Assembly (NCBI RefSeq): GCF_932526225.1
Contig: NC_064038.1
Location: 14,467,647-14,531,646, forward strand
Length of the DNA stretch: 64,000 nt
Reading direction: 5' to 3'
DNA from: Nematostella vectensis
Taxonomy: Eukaryota; Cnidaria; Anthozoa; Actiniaria; Edwardsiidae
Below the pieces are notes generated by a model, which ran no database searches, was not told the DNA's origin, and worked only from the letters and a program-made list of their open reading frames with translations. A program made the position numbers and the translations under genes. Of the stretch, positions 40,017 through 52,561 are shown piece after piece (position 1 is the stretch's first letter; every line of letters begins with the position of its first letter).

Positions 40017-41159
40017 AAATAAGAAAGACAAAAAGTACAAATTAAAAAGGGTGTGCATTTTATGTTTTCTTTCTATAAGGGAAGTTTAACATGAGGATCA
40101 CGTTCAATTTTTGTTTTTTGACTCTAAAATCTCCAAAACATTGAATGGCGGAATGTTACACGAACCCAAAGGGCAGCCGCATCTAAACTCAAACTAAGTT
40201 TTAGCACCCTTTATAGAAGCAGGCCGCCATGCCATAGCCTACACCTGAAAACAGTATCTACCAAATATGCAAAACGGGCGTGGAAAGCATCTCAAATAAA
40301 TTCCCAGCATAAGAGAATAAAAGGAACGATAAAACGAACACGAAACCCAACTTACAGCAGTGTCGCTCTTAATAGCTTTTCTAAAACAATAAAAGTAAAA
40401 ACATTCCCAAGCGAAAGGCTCGTTAATGGACGCCATTGAAGATAACATCATCAAACGTTTTCTTTTTGCTTTTTGGAGACTCATCCATGTACATGCTTGC
40501 GTACTCGATGACTGATAAATATATATCTATGTCTATGGTATGGAAAAGTGATGACTCACCCTCCTTCCTAGGCACGCGCCTGTGATGGGGATGGCAAAGT
40601 GACGACTCACCCTAAATAGAACCACCACGGTTCCATCAAGTGCAATCGGCCACGACGCGCGTATTTTGTGTTTGTAGATTCTGTTATTGCTGAGTCGGGG
40701 ATTTTGAAGTCCTGCATTCCAAGACTATTGCTGCATTTTGAACGCAGAGGAGGTAAAAATTCTGAAGAATAAAGATGTTAATTGCTATTTGTGTAGTATT
40801 ACCCTTTTAGACTTGGACAGCCATTGTCAGCCATAGCTCTGTTATTGTTTTAACCAGGTTGAAAGTAGAATTATAAGAACGAATATTAAAACAACCACCA
40901 AAAATACATTTAATGTATTATTTTCCAAACTTTATCAAGATTATTGCAACAGCTTTCCGAAATTAGTCGTACAGTCGTGTTCGAATACAGATAGTTTAAA
41001 GACTGGGACCCCCGTTGTCTCATGCATATCTACACTTTTTCTTGGATTTTATTTCGCGAATGTTTCCGAAATTGAACTTCCGCCTTAACACCACTGTGCT
41101 AGATTTCCAGCTTGTTTTTGTGAGCCCACAGTACGTTCCCCCATCAACGCCTGGATAAC
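40017..41159. other. No gene recognised
   Basis: Short frames only (for example 40239-40484 minus), without domains. This could be intron of the minus-strand MAM gene, since no terminal exon was found. Confidence 0.45.
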
Positions 41160-41220
41160 TGGTCTGGTACGCGCGATGACCACAAAAACCAAGTCGCATA
41201 GCTATACCATAAAACTATAC
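41160..41220 (+). repeat. MITE-like repeat, copy 3 (partial)
   Basis: CGCGCGATGACCACAAAAAC followed by CAAGTCGCATAGCTATACCA closely matches 2508-2556. Only the central part is present. Confidence 0.6.
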
Positions 41221-41338
41221 CAATAGAATCAAAAAGCCCAATTGACGGTTTTACGAGCTCTCGATTAGTAAAAAAACATATTATAAAAAACACAACGACA
41301 ACGACGTTGACGCCGATATCAATGATGATGATAATGCT

Positions 41339-41640
41339 TAATCTTAGTTATGAATTTCTTACACTTATAAACACGTCTGTCTTAAGGTCGTGATGTTGGC
41401 TCGTGCTAGAGCATCACAATACTTCATACCAGGCCAGATGATAGTTGAGGCCCTCTTCTTAATGTTCTCATATTGATCATTAAGATGTTTACGTAAACCA
41501 GCGAAAAATCCAAAGTATATTCGATAGACGATCTGATCAGCGCACAGTAAATAAACGAAATATCAGCAGTTGTAACACCGCTTTTTTTAGCTGTCACAGA
41601 GAGATAAGCCGTCTTATGGCTTTCTTTACCAGGACGCAAT
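41339..41640 (-). pseudogene. LINE reverse transcriptase 3 prime fragment
   Basis: Minus-strand frame with GVTTADISFIYCALIRSSIE, followed in another frame by IIWPGMKYCDALARANITTL. This is the C-terminal pattern of CR1-type reverse transcriptases. A short (ATG)n-like tail lies at 41325-41338. 5-prime-truncated copies like this are normal for LINEs. Confidence 0.7.
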
Positions 41641-41846
41641 GTGTAAAGGGTCTGACGCTAAATTTAAAATTCCAGACTTTTAAGAGGTATGAAATTTATC
41701 AGAATATCTATTAAAAAATAAGGCACTTCCCTAAGCCCTTTCCACTAGGCGCTAGATAATGTAAATAATGACTGTGTTTAGATTACTTGCCATATTTTTA
41801 TAATATAACATAGTACTCATAGAAACTTGAGAATGGTTGGTTTTAC

Positions 41847-41946
41847 CCGCATAAGGTGTCCAAGGCATGTCTTCACACTGTGTCTCTAGGAATGACACGT
41901 CATCTAATGCTAGCGCTGGACCGGTTGAGAACGCTTCAAATATGAC
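41847..41946 (-). CDS. Host MAM-domain gene: last recognised exon, end of MAM domain 3
   Basis: The exon (acceptor before 41946, donor after 41847, phase 0 to 1) encodes VIFEAFSTGPALALDDVSFL followed by ETQCEDMPW. This is the C-terminal strand and Cys of a MAM domain. It completes the domain begun by 45329-45400 and 44822-45069. The preceding intron is 2.9 kb and contains a retrogene-like copy. The next exon towards the 3 prime end should start in phase 1 and was not found before the Polinton. Confidence 0.75.
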
Positions 41947-42597
41947 CTGAAATGATACCAAAAGTCGTCATGTGTTGTATGACAATAAGGGACCATTCGA
42001 CACCCGACAAGAGGGTTTATCAATAGAGACCTTAAAAACCCATCTTGAAAATCGTTTAAAATAGTGTTTATAAGATAGTTCATGTACTTTACTGGTGAAA
42101 AAAAGGAGAAAGAAATCGAAAGCCTTACCCGTTTGTGTATATCTACCTGTAGATAACATACGTGTAGACCCCAGCTGCTACACAGTAAAAACGAGTAGCT
42201 TTTAGGGAATATCGCGATGATGTCATCATTTAATAAGTTCAAAATGGTGCAACCTGTACCCGGGTGCTAGAATCGGGGTATCTTAAGGTCTCTATAAAAA
42301 GGATGTCACGTTTACCTTTATAAAGACGGGTTTTCAAGGGCAGAAAACGGAGACAGAAAAGGAAGCGGAGACTAAAGCGCTCATGTTGCATTCGTGTGAA
42401 AATCAACACGAAGGCCAAGCAAGCGGGGAGCTAGTAAAGAAACCTTTCCGTTCCTTTATTCTCTGTTCTTTCCTTCGCTTACTTTTCTTTCCCACTCTCA
42501 CACGCGGAGTGAAGAATCGTACGTCTCTGTTTCCTTTTCCTGGTAAAGACCTCAAGGAGGCTACTTCATTTCATATAAAGAAGTCAGGTTAGCCTAG

Positions 42598-42730
42598 GGA
42601 GATCTACCTATATAAGGAATTTAGATTTACCCTTATAAGAAAGGTAGATCTATTTATATAGGAAGTTAGGTTTTACCGTATAAGGAAGGTAGATCTGCTC
42701 ATATAACAAAGCTAGGATTACATTTATAAG
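42598..42730 (+). repeat. Degenerate tandem repeat of about 48 bp
   Basis: About 2.7 copies of a unit containing GGTAGATCT, TATATAGGAAGTTAGG and TTACC.TATAAG. It lies in the intron of the MAM gene. Confidence 0.7.
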
Positions 42731-42854
42731 AAAAATAGACAGCTCTGCATGGGTTTTCTCATATTCAGGTTTCGTCTTGCAAAACAAACATTCCAGCATC
42801 GCGCTTTAATGCTGCTACTTTCCAAGTGCACATTCCTTCGTTTTTACTCTGCTA

Positions 42855-43085
42855 ATGTATACCTGTATTCTTTGTAAGAGGGTAATTGAGAAAGATTACG
42901 AACGGTATCTTGTGGATAGCCAGCGCTCCTCGACTTTCAGCGTTCGAAGTGAACTTGAGCGTTTAGATTTCTGTGTACACAACACAAGCGCATACATATG
43001 CAGAAGTAATCGTGATCTGCTGATTAAAAGGAGAAATTGGGAAAAGAGCCTAGTCTTTTTGGATACAACTTTGGAAAATAACTAA
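42855..43085 (+). pseudogene. Short Cys-containing frame, possible zinc-binding N-terminus
   Basis: 76 codons from ATG: MYTCILCKRVIEKDYERYLV with a Cys pair, then FSVRSELERLDFCVHNTSAY, ICRSNRDLLIKRRNW. The order of Cys pair, Ser-Phe-x-Val and Tyr-Ile-Cys resembles the small zinc-binding N-terminal domains of multicopy cnidarian proteins. A second Cys pair is incomplete. It lies antisense in the host gene intron and is probably a transposed fragment. Confidence 0.35.
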
Positions 43086-43494
43086 ACGAACGGAATTTAC
43101 TGTGAAGTTCTGTTTATATATGTAGAGAGTTGTTCCTGATTTTATTCACATATCAGGATGGTTCCCATATACTAGGTCTTTACTTTCGGGTCAAGTTATT
43201 GTCAAAATCAATACGAGAAATAAACATTTCTAAATAAACAAAGCAGTCCGCCATTAGTGAGAAACCGAAATCTGTACCTTTATTACTTACTTCTTATACA
43301 TGTAGTACTAGTCCCCCCAAGCTCTCGCAAATAAATATACAAATTTGATAGCCAGAGCACCTGCATATCACGAAAAGTCAAAATCTAGCTGTCCAACTGT
43401 AACCAATCATTATTAGGAACTCGCGAATGTAAGCGTTGCTTCAATTGCACCAAATTAAGCAATGTTTTTATCGTCATTTTATTGTGGTCTTGAG

Positions 43495-44432
43495 TTACAA
43501 AGATCCAATTTGGTTAGTTTTATATTGTTCCAACACTTGTGGCAAACGCCAGTCTTCAGTTTTCGGCCAGTCATGAACTCTATTGTACAAAGCCCTCTGT
43601 AAGACTAACAATTCTCGATCTAATTTATTTCTTTTTCCGCTGCCGAAGGTTTTGGGTTTGTGCATGCGCATTATTGGCCGCATCACTACAATGAATGACG
43701 ATTTTGCCCGGTCTAGCACTCTTAAGGGACTTGATGTTGATTTCCTCGTCAGCGACTTGTTTTTTCAGCAGTTTGATGTCTCGTTGCAGCTGCTGTATTT
43801 TGCTTCTGAATTCAGGATGCTTCTCGTCCCTGATTTTGCATGCTCTTCTAGAAGAGCAGGGATTATTTTTACACATCGTTTTAGTATGGCCTAAAGTATG
43901 GCAGACTGCACATAGGCGAGCTCTTGTTGCAGATAATGGCGCGAAATCTTGATCTTCTTTAGCTCTTCGCTGGCGCTCTCTAATCGAGTTTGTAAGACAT
44001 GAAGATTCTCACAAACTTCTTTATTTTTTTACTCAAAAGGACTGCAGTCGCTTGTGCTAGGTTGCGGATAGATGAGTTGGAAATTCTCCTGTGCACGCTT
44101 TAGTCGGGGCGGGACGTCTATCTTGCGTAGCTTCCTGGGATAAGGGGAATTTACTTCTTTAGCCATGATGAATACCTTTTTTTAGTCCCGATCTGGGATG
44201 CCTTGTGCAGATCTCATCATTTCTGTAAGGGCGAAACCATCATTGGCGTAACGTTAACAAACTATTCGTCCTCGTCTTTGTAATTAATTCTAATGGATTT
44301 CTGGTCCAAATCCAAAAGAGATGAGCAATTCTTTTGTATATTTAGGATAAGGCTCTCAGTGGTGATACGTTCCAGCAAAAATGTGGCAAACCTCTTCCCT
44401 CCACAGTATTCGACTTTCACCTTGAGTGCCAT
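43495..44432 (-). pseudogene. Retrogene-like copy: PB1-like, zinc knuckle and coiled-coil protein
   Basis: Starts at ATG 44432: MALKVKVEYCGGKRFATFLL and NYKDEDE form a PB1/ubiquitin-like N-terminus. After a shift it runs through MRSAQGIPDRDYKK and RKLRKIDVPPRLKRAQ. It then has a CCHC zinc knuckle (CAVCHTLGHTKTMC, about 43895), a coiled coil (KIQQLQRDIKLLKKQVADEE) and the end DWRLPQVLEQYKTNQIGSL at 43495. No introns are seen and several frames are needed. A decayed copy of a multicopy gene inserted in the MAM gene intron, same strand, is the simplest reading. Confidence 0.65.
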
Positions 44433-44821
44433 TTAAAACACAAGTGCACAAGTGTAGACACAAGACAGGAGTGCATTCTGTAGCTATTTTATTGCTGATC
44501 ATCTTAAGATTGGTCCAAACTTGTCCAAAACCTGTCAACAACTTATCAAGAAGCTTTTCATGGTGGTCCCGGCTCGACGCGCATGACTGTTATCTGAACC
44601 CGCAGTGGCTCAAGTATGTATGGCTGAATCCTGGTGTTTGAAGCTATGAAAATGTTTACAGACACCTCAAAAAGCATGGTATACTTTTGCACACCTTGAT
44701 TAGCTTTTTATTTGCGATTATTTGCCCATTAAACACTATGGATCATCCAGATGCAACATAATTTGTGTATACACTTCAAAGAGAACATCCCTCTTTATTT
44801 TAGGGTAACTCTATGCATTAC

Positions 44822-45069
44822 CTGTATTGTGTGTGCCATTTTTTCCATCGATAACTGCACATAAGTCCATTCCTTGGTTCGTCGACTAGTAGTGCTAAGC
44901 TGGACATCGGTCCCATTACCCTCACGCCTCATGCGTACGCGGAGTTCGGCGTTGTTGCCGAGCCCAATGTAGTACCAGAACCTTAGACAGCGCCACTTGC
45001 CGGCCGGGAAGACTGGGGAGAGGAGCAGACTGGGAGAAGATGCCCTTCTCTTTAAGAATAGATACCTAC
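44822..45069 (-). CDS. Host MAM-domain gene: middle exon of MAM domain 3
   Basis: Phase 1 to 0 exon encoding RYLFLKRRASSPSLLLSPVF, PAGKWRCLRFWYYIGLGNNA and EWTYVQLSMEK. This is the core of a MAM domain with the conserved Cys-Leu-x-Phe-Trp-Tyr. Splice sites: AG before 45069 and GTAATG after 44822. It continues the domain from 45329-45400. Confidence 0.82.
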
Positions 45070-45328
45070 CTATTTTATAGAAAAAAAACAGCACGTTATT
45101 TATTTCACACCTTCTCTCTGAACAAATTGCTGGTGGTCTCTAGCTTGTCCAGTACCGGTTTTGAAGTTGCGTGCGACCAAAACTCCAAATGAAACTAACA
45201 TTATAAGAATGCCAGACCCGATATGATTTGGGTGTAAAGCCTATTAAAGGATTTAATTGCTTGAGGGTTTTAATAATGAAGTAATATTTCCATACTTTTA
45301 TTTGGACGTTGCGGAATCGCACTTTTAC

Positions 45329-45400
45329 TGCTTGATATCTGCCAGCCTTCACCGATGTCCCATCGTGCACAAGAACTCTCAAACGAGCAGGAGACGGGCA
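45329..45400 (-). CDS. Host MAM-domain gene: first exon of MAM domain 3
   Basis: Short phase 1 to 1 exon encoding PVSCSFESSCARWDIGEGWQ. It contains the CsFE...C...W start of a MAM domain. It is shorter than the corresponding exon of domain 2 (46314-46451), so this domain has an abbreviated N-terminal part. Confidence 0.65.
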
Positions 45401-45736
45401 CTTCAAATAAAAAAAGCGGAAATGCGTATGAACTATTAGCCCCGACCATTCACTTCACCCCGACCATGTACCTTGAAGATGGTACCATTTTTTCAACCAG
45501 CCTTTATCAAGTATGTTACACATGCCGACGATTCTTGGCGTATTGTTAAGTGTTAAAGAATGACGATCAGTTACCCCTTCATTGTTTATTTGACACTTTT
45601 GAAAAAAAAATTGAAATAACCATATAATAAAAAGTATCCCTGTCAATGAATTAACAAATGGAAATGGATACTTATTGGGCTTTTATAAGACTTCAGAGCG
45701 GCCGCTCTGACTTACAATTGCCACGGCGTCACTTAC

Positions 45737-45836
45737 TTTGCTGCTCAACCATGCTACATCTTCCCTCCAACAAAGCGAGGTCATCAAGAGCAATATCACC
45801 CAGATTACCGTCACCCCGTATGCCCTCAATAACAAA
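45737..45836 (-). CDS. Host MAM-domain gene: last exon of MAM domain 2
   Basis: Phase 0 to 1 exon encoding FVIEGIRGDGNLGDIALDDL followed by ALLEGRCSM. This is the classic C-terminal Gly-Asp-Ile-Ala-Leu-Asp-Asp strand and final Cys. Acceptor GCAG before 45836, donor GTAAGT after 45737. Confidence 0.88.
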
Positions 45837-45942
45837 CTGCAAGGAAAAACAAGGTATCATGATGTCAAGAACGTGAAAAGCCACATATTTCGGGATGACA
45901 ATTGATAAGGGGCATCCAGCCATCCAATATTACGGCGCTTAC

Positions 45943-46193
45943 CTTGAATTCGCCTTTGATATCTATCATAGTTTGACCAAGAATCCAGCGGTCTCCCATA
46001 TTCCCTGCCATGCGCCACACGACCTGTTGGGTGGTTCTATTGAAGGCGAGTACGCTAAGTGAGCCCACGTGCTCTCCATACATGTGATACCAGAACTGGA
46101 TGCATACCGCTGAACCCGGTTCCATCCAGTCACTCGAGAGCCAGGCCTTGAATCCCATAGCCACGCGGGACGCCTCGATGTAGACAAAGGAGC
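45943..46193 (-). CDS. Host MAM-domain gene: middle exon of MAM domain 2
   Basis: Phase 1 to 0 exon encoding SFVYIEASRVAMGFKAWLSS, SAVCIQFWYHMYGEHVGSLS and VWRMAGNMGDRWILGQTMID. The FWYHMYG signature is diagnostic of MAM domains, which mediate adhesion between extracellular proteins. Donor GTAAGC after 45943. Confidence 0.92.
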
Positions 46194-46313
46194 CTAGAAG
46201 AGGTAGAGTTCTTTGCGTGACTCAGAATGATTTATGAGTTTTTGAATAGCGTCAGAAAAGGCCGGACGGGAAAAATATTGGATTTTGAATGAACAACATC
46301 CCTTCTTTTGTAC

Positions 46314-46451
46314 CTTTGTTAGAATGCGTAGTATGGTCCAATGACGGACCCGTGTCCCCACTGGGAGTTCGACCAGTCGCCAAGTCCCAGCGCATGCGCG
46401 TAGTGTTGTCATGCCGCAGACCACAAAGACCGCTGTCAAAGTCGCATCGAC
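46314..46451 (-). CDS. Host MAM-domain gene: first exon of MAM domain 2
   Basis: Phase 1 to 1 exon encoding RCDFDSGLCGLRHDNTTRMR, WDLATGRTPSGDTGPSLDHT. This is the typical N-terminal CDF...C...W...TPS..TGP..DHT of MAM domains. Acceptor AG before 46451, donor GTAC after 46314. The three exons of this domain share the phase pattern 1-1-0-1 with domain 3. Confidence 0.9.
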
Positions 46452-46889
46452 CTTTAAGGCATATGTTAAGATGTCCATAGTCCAGCAAAACAAACGAGCA
46501 TATTTAACAGTAATACACGTTCTTGGTTAATGCTGCGAGAAACTATATCTGACTAACATGATCTTAATAAGTCTGCGAGTTTACAAGAGGATAATTCCCA
46601 AGTGTGACATTTAAGAAGCTAATCATTCTCCTTGCAGATAGGGACGCTCTGCCAAACTGTAATTCTCGGGTTATAATAAACATTACTAAGGCTAAGTTCA
46701 AACGTTGTATTACACATGAGCCGTATTCAATGTAAATACATGCAAATGAATCGAGTCGATTGTTTCATTTTCATTTGCTTGCATTTGCATTGAATAAGGC
46801 TCATGGATAGTACGACGTTTGAACGTAGCCTTATAATAAACATAACTTTGTCTTGTTACCACATATTTTAGCGGATATCCAGTTTTTTT

Positions 46890-47566
46890 GCCTCTAGGAA
46901 TAACATGCTCCTTAACCCTAATAAGTGCAAGGAGTTGTCTGTTGACTTTCTCCACTACAATAATATCATGTGTCAGCCTATTTTGATCAGCAATTTCAAG
47001 TTACTCGGTGTTTATTTGTCTTAAGACCTGACTTGGGCAAAACATTGTGATTACGTGGTTAAGAAGGCCAACAGTCGCCAATATGCCCTACGCAGCTTAA
47101 GCGGTGCGGCGTTCCAGTATCGTAAATTGTTGTCGTCTATTGCTCGCTTCGTGCTATCAATCGTGGAATATGGTTTTACGGTTTACGCCCCCCTTCATAA
47201 ATATCTAGAGAACGCTTTGAAAGCTATTCAGAAACTCGCGTTGAGAATAAACGTGCCGTCACTCTTATATGAAAATGCTTTAGAGGAATGTAACATAGAG
47301 TCCCTAGCAGTCAGGAGGGAAAGTAGATAACATAAAACCAGGGAACCCATTGTACAAGCAGGTAAAGAGTAGACTGGAGGTGAGAGCCAACCATTATAAC
47401 TTGTGGGCAAACACGAGCTGTCACATTAAACCCACAAACGCTGATCGGTTCAAACAGTTTGTTCCTGTACATATGCATCTCATTTACTGTTATTGTACAA
47501 CCATTTTGTAGTATGTTGCCGACACCGCCTGTAATTCAGCCTTGCTGCGAGATACGTAAATAAACT
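46890..47566 (+). pseudogene. LINE (CR1-like) 3 prime fragment
   Basis: Encodes part of the RT thumb: NNMLLNPNKCKELSVDFLHY, FKLLGVYLS, an in-frame TAA at about 47021-47023, then KKANSRQYALRSLSGAAFQY and LSIVEYGFTVYAPLHKYLEN. It ends in AATAAACTAATGATT and passes directly into a GATT microsatellite, which is the element tail. It lies in an intron of the MAM gene, opposite strand. The preceding 46452-46889 holds no recognised exon. Confidence 0.75.
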
Positions 47567-48056
<490 letters not shown>

Positions 48057-48608
48057 CGGTCGGTCGGTCCGGGGACTGAAAAAAAAACTCTGGAGAATCA
48101 CCCCTTCTTCTGGGTTGATAGCCACGTTAGAGTACGTTGAAATCTTAATCTGTAGAAGACACTTAATAAAATAATGTAAGTGTTTTACTAGTGTGGGCTA
48201 ACCTTTAAATGAAAAACGACACTTCTCACCGCTTTGAGATTTTTGCTTGTGTTTTTCCTTGCAATTGAGTGAATTTAGTGGGCATACGCTGGAACCTGAA
48301 AGAAACAAAGACGGAACTAGAGAAGCCGTCCAGCGTACCAACAAATATATAGTGAAATTGGTCATAGGTTTCCCTTTTAAAAGGTTCAAGGCAGGTGATC
48401 ATCCAAGCCTCGCTCTAGAGAGAACCAGCCTTAAGAAACTAATTACAGGCTCTGGACAAGGACATATTTATTTAATGGCGCAAATACCTTGATAACATTG
48501 AACTGGGTGCTGATTTCCCTCTATGTCTATTCGCTGGGCCAAATAACTATTTCATTTGCATATGTACAAAAGAGGTAGAAGTGACAATTTTTAGAAAACA
48601 CTACGAAC

Positions 48609-48734
48609 CGCACACGGCTGGTCGATCGGCTTCGTCTTGGCATTGGGATGCCTTTGTTGATTGATTGCATGTGGAGCTCCATGGAACGCACGTGCCATCA
48701 GGGCACGAGAACTGACTCTTTATACACCCGCCAC
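48609..48734 (-). CDS. Host gene exon: LDL-receptor class A module 3
   Basis: Phase 1 to 1 exon with AG before 48734 and GTTCGT donor after 48609. It encodes CIKSQFSCPDGTCVPWSSTC and CQDEADRPAVC: the six Cys, Phe-x-Cys, Gly-x-Cys-Val-Pro and an acidic Asp-Glu-Ala-Asp cluster of an LDLa module. LDLa modules bind calcium and ligands and are often combined with MAM domains. The acidic cluster is slightly degenerate. The symmetrical phase agrees with the neighbouring modules. Confidence 0.78.
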
Positions 48735-49387
48735 CTAAGATAAAGGAGGAGGCTTTTAATTTTATTCCAAAATACAGAAAAAAAACTACTAGCTTTCGAT
48801 ATTTTATTTAAAGCCAAATAATCCCGCAGCCAAACATTGAATTTCTACGGAACCTTGCACTTGCGTCCATACTATATTTTTTTATTTTATATATTTTTTA
48901 TTGTATGCCTTTTTGCATGAGAAAACTTTCAAAATATCTGTAATTTTACTTCAGGTCCTTGAACAGCCTGATTATGAAGCAGAATGACAGAAGCTACACT
49001 GCAAGCGAAAGGCAGACAAAGATTGGCAAAGTAGTTATTTAAAAAAAGCGAAAAAGATCGGATTAGATCTGTAATAAAAATATTAATGAATATTTCGTTT
49101 ACTGTATAGATTGCGAGGTCTTGTATTATTGATATTTTGTTTGTGTTATAGTTATGTATCAACGCGCAAATGAAAATATATTTTTTATTTCTGGTTGTCG
49201 AATAGTGTAAATGAATGTAAAGAAAATGCAATTGTGTGCACTCAATTATGTAAAGTTCATTAATGTATTTCCTTTTAGTTCGAATGATTTTACTTTCGCT
49301 TTAATGACAGTACATCGACGTAAATGTTTGTAATTTTGGTTAAAATGAATGCGTATTTCTCGTTAATGAAAAGCAAAAGGTGTACAA

Positions 49388-52366
49388 GTGCAGCGCTTTC
49401 AAGGTTCCAAGACTGTCAAGATGCCGGATATATACGCCCGCAAGAATGTGTTACCCCTGAGAGTGCTTTGCAGCGCCTTTATCGCAAAGACCAGAGCAAG
49501 AGAAATCGATTTTGCCCTTCTCAGCAACATTGCAGAAGATGAGGGGTCCTGTCCTGAATACAATGGCTTCAACACCAGACTTGGATCATGGAATATGTCC
49601 CAGGTAGGATATGCATCCTACCTACCTGCCTCTTATTGACATGCCACCATCGGATCTTGATACCATAATGACAGCTTTTCACGAGGTAGATAGACTGACA
49701 AAAGAACGTGGTGAGCAGAACACCATCTTTACCAGGGATCAACAGTTTTACAAGGTTGCTGTTGATGTTGAGTGGGCGTATCCAGACAAGTTTAAAGATG
49801 TCATCGTTCGCTTAGGTGTAATGCACATGTTGATGAGCTTTGTTGACGCAATCGGAACTCTGATGCAAGACTCTGGCCTCTCGGATGCGTTGAAATCGAC
49901 ATTTGCTGGTGTTTTGAATCTGCTTAGTGGCAAGAACTTTCCTAAGAATGTAAGAGCACTTCGGATTGTTTGTGAAGAGCTCCTGCGGGAAGTGCTGTTG
50001 AACGAAGCGAGATTGGTTCTATTGACGAACTTTTAGAACACCTCTAGAAGGCCGCAAATCAAAGCAGGACAAGCAAGCTATGGATAGAGTGCCTAATAAA
50101 GCCGGTCTTCATCATTATGTTGTATGTGAGAGCGGAAAGAGAGGGTGACTGGCCCCTTCACTTGGCTGCAGTAAAGGAAATTATGCCATATTTCTTCGCT
50201 TCCTCTCACGTGAATTATGCAAGATATGGCCTGTATTATCTCCGCTCCATGAAATGCTTGGGAGGAGAAGTGCATGCAATGCACCACGTACCCGGCATTT
50301 GGAACGGCATCCGGAGCGAAATGTTCATCGAGACCACCTTTATGAGGTATGGGCATGCTCCTGGAGGTATAACTGGCATCACTCTCAAACCCGAGGCTCT
50401 GAAGACATGGGCGCTAGGTCTCCACACTTGCAGTGACTTGTTGGAAGACATCTGCAACATCATTGACGGTGATGAATCGCAGAACACCCAAGACACCCAC
50501 AAGGAAGAGACAAAATCAAGAATCGCTTCAGATAAAGAAAATCTTTTAAGCATCAGAGAAATGTTGAATTTATGCATTGATTCACTGACTGCAATAAGTT
50601 CATCAAAGTCGGCTCCAAGAAAGTGTACGATACCTCTGTCATATACAGCAGAGTTATAGTAGTCCAGGCCAGCTCAAGAGAAATTGATATAAAAAAAATA
50701 TCAGCCACGAGCTTGTACCAGTACCAACATCGATGTTAAACGACCATGGCAGCATGAGAATTTGCAAGGCAAAGTCCAACCTCAAGAGCCGGCTTGCGAA
50801 AGAGACCTCGTCACGTCTCCACCAGTCCCCAAATGCAGTTGTCCTCGATGGGTCGGCAATACTGTGGATTTTTCATTGGCCCGCGAAGGGAGTTGTCATG
50901 GATTATGTATACAACTTTAAGAAGTAGCTTGTGAAGCAGCTCGGGGATTCAGACGAATATCTTGTGTTTGATCGATACCTGGACTACTCCACGAAAAGTG
51001 TAACTCGTGCTGCCAGAACATTTGAAGGTGCAAGTAGAGTATTTCAGCTGTCTGAGAAGCCCCCCCCCCACCTCCTGCCTCCATACAAAGTGGTGCTGAC
51101 TGTATCCAGTCAGACAAGTTGCAACTGATGTTTATAATTTGCAGCAACATCATCAATGACAAGAATTTCCACTATCTGCATACAGTCTATCACAAGCTTG
51201 TTATCACAGGTAAGGTAGTCTATAGATCCGTTCTTTGGCAGAATGTACTTCACATTATTTCAACTTTATTGCCTTTAATAAACAGGGTGTGATAGTGTAC
51301 CTACTGAAATTCACCTTGGAATGGCAATATCGATGGCATCACTCTCAAATGATATGGCAACCATACACGAAGAGGCTGAAAATATCATCGTACAGGTAGA
51401 TCCGAGTTTGTTAGACACAGTTAAGTTTCATAAAACTACAATCCGTGTCGTCTTAACTAGGTAATAATGTTTACGCTTTTATCTGATGGTAATGCTAATA
51501 GTTGATGCTATTTTTCTACAGCAAGCTATCAAGTACGCACGTGATTATTCGCAGTCATGCACAGTGGTCATCGCTGATGATACTGATGTGTTTGCCCTTC
51601 TCCTCTACCACTATCTTGGTGAGGATCTTTCATCGCTGATGTTTATTTTATCTCCCATACAACAAAGATCCATCGTCGATTTCAAGGCAACGGTACAAGA
51701 AAATAACAAGATCATCCTTTCCTTACTAGTAGCACACGCTTTGTCTGGCTGTGACACGGTTCCAGCTTATATTGGTATCGGAAAGGGCACTGTTTTGCGC
51801 ACCCTAAAAGCGGCTCCCGACTCCCTTAGATCCATGGGATGTCCTCAAGCAACCATGCAAGAGGTGATCGGCAACGCAACGCAGTTCCTTGGCTCCTGCT
51901 ACAGCAAAGATATGAAAGAAACAAGCATGTCGGGCTTCCGGTACAGGGTATGGGCGGCAAAGTTTGAAAAACAGCAAGTTCCACCCCGAAGATTGAGACA
52001 CTACCACCTTCAACGGAGGCCTTTACAGAAAATGTCAAGCGTGCGCAGCTACAGACATGCGTTTGGAAGGCGGCTCTTAGCAGTGGCCCTCCATCTGTCG
52101 ATCCGGTCAACTTTGGGTACACAAGGAATTTTCCATCCAAATCTTTACTACCTGTCACCGTCCCAGTCGATGTACCCCTGGTGCCAGATGAGGTAATAAA
52201 GCTTATCAAGTGTAACTGTGCATGTTCAAGTCCATGCAGAACCCAGAGATACAGTTGCAGTCGCCTGAAGTTACCTTGCACTCTTTTTTGCAATTGCAAT
52301 GCCATGAATGAATGTTTGAACGAGCTAACGAAGACAGTACCAACTCGTCCTGATGTCAGGGATTAA
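49388..52366 (+). pseudogene. Transposon-derived multicopy gene with PIN-like domain, broken
   Basis: Fragments in order on +: 49388-49639 (YARKNVLPLRVLCSAFIAKT), 49611-50036 (FKDVIVRLGVMHMLMSFVDA and SGKNFPKNVRALRIVCEELL), 50117-50659 (LYVRAEREGDWPLHLAAVKE, SSHVNYARYGLYYLRSM and FIETTFMRYGHAPGG) and 51486-52196 (CTVVIADDTDVFALLLYHY and LLVAHALSGCDTVPAYIGIG). The DDTDVFALLL...SGCDT pattern resembles the PIN/FEN-like domain of widespread, otherwise unnamed transposon-linked genes. Several stops and shifts separate the pieces. It lies in an intron of the MAM/LDLa gene, opposite strand. Assignment by pattern from memory. Confidence 0.6.
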
Positions 52367-52561
52367 ATTGTTGTCTTTTCTAGGGGTATTCCTGAGTATA
52401 AATATATAAGAAACTGTTTGATACTCGGAAAGGAGTTGATAGCGAAGATACGGCTTAAAACAACCAAAATTAATGTGTTTTGGTGACAAATCGATGTTAG
52501 CATTACTGAATTATCCAAAGTAAAACATTTTAACGGGGAACATAACTAAACCTTCCATCCT

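Noticed and set aside
41910-42242. 110-codon minus-strand frame before the last MAM exon
   Set aside because: Intron sequence read into the exon. It contains the acceptor and has no domain of its own.
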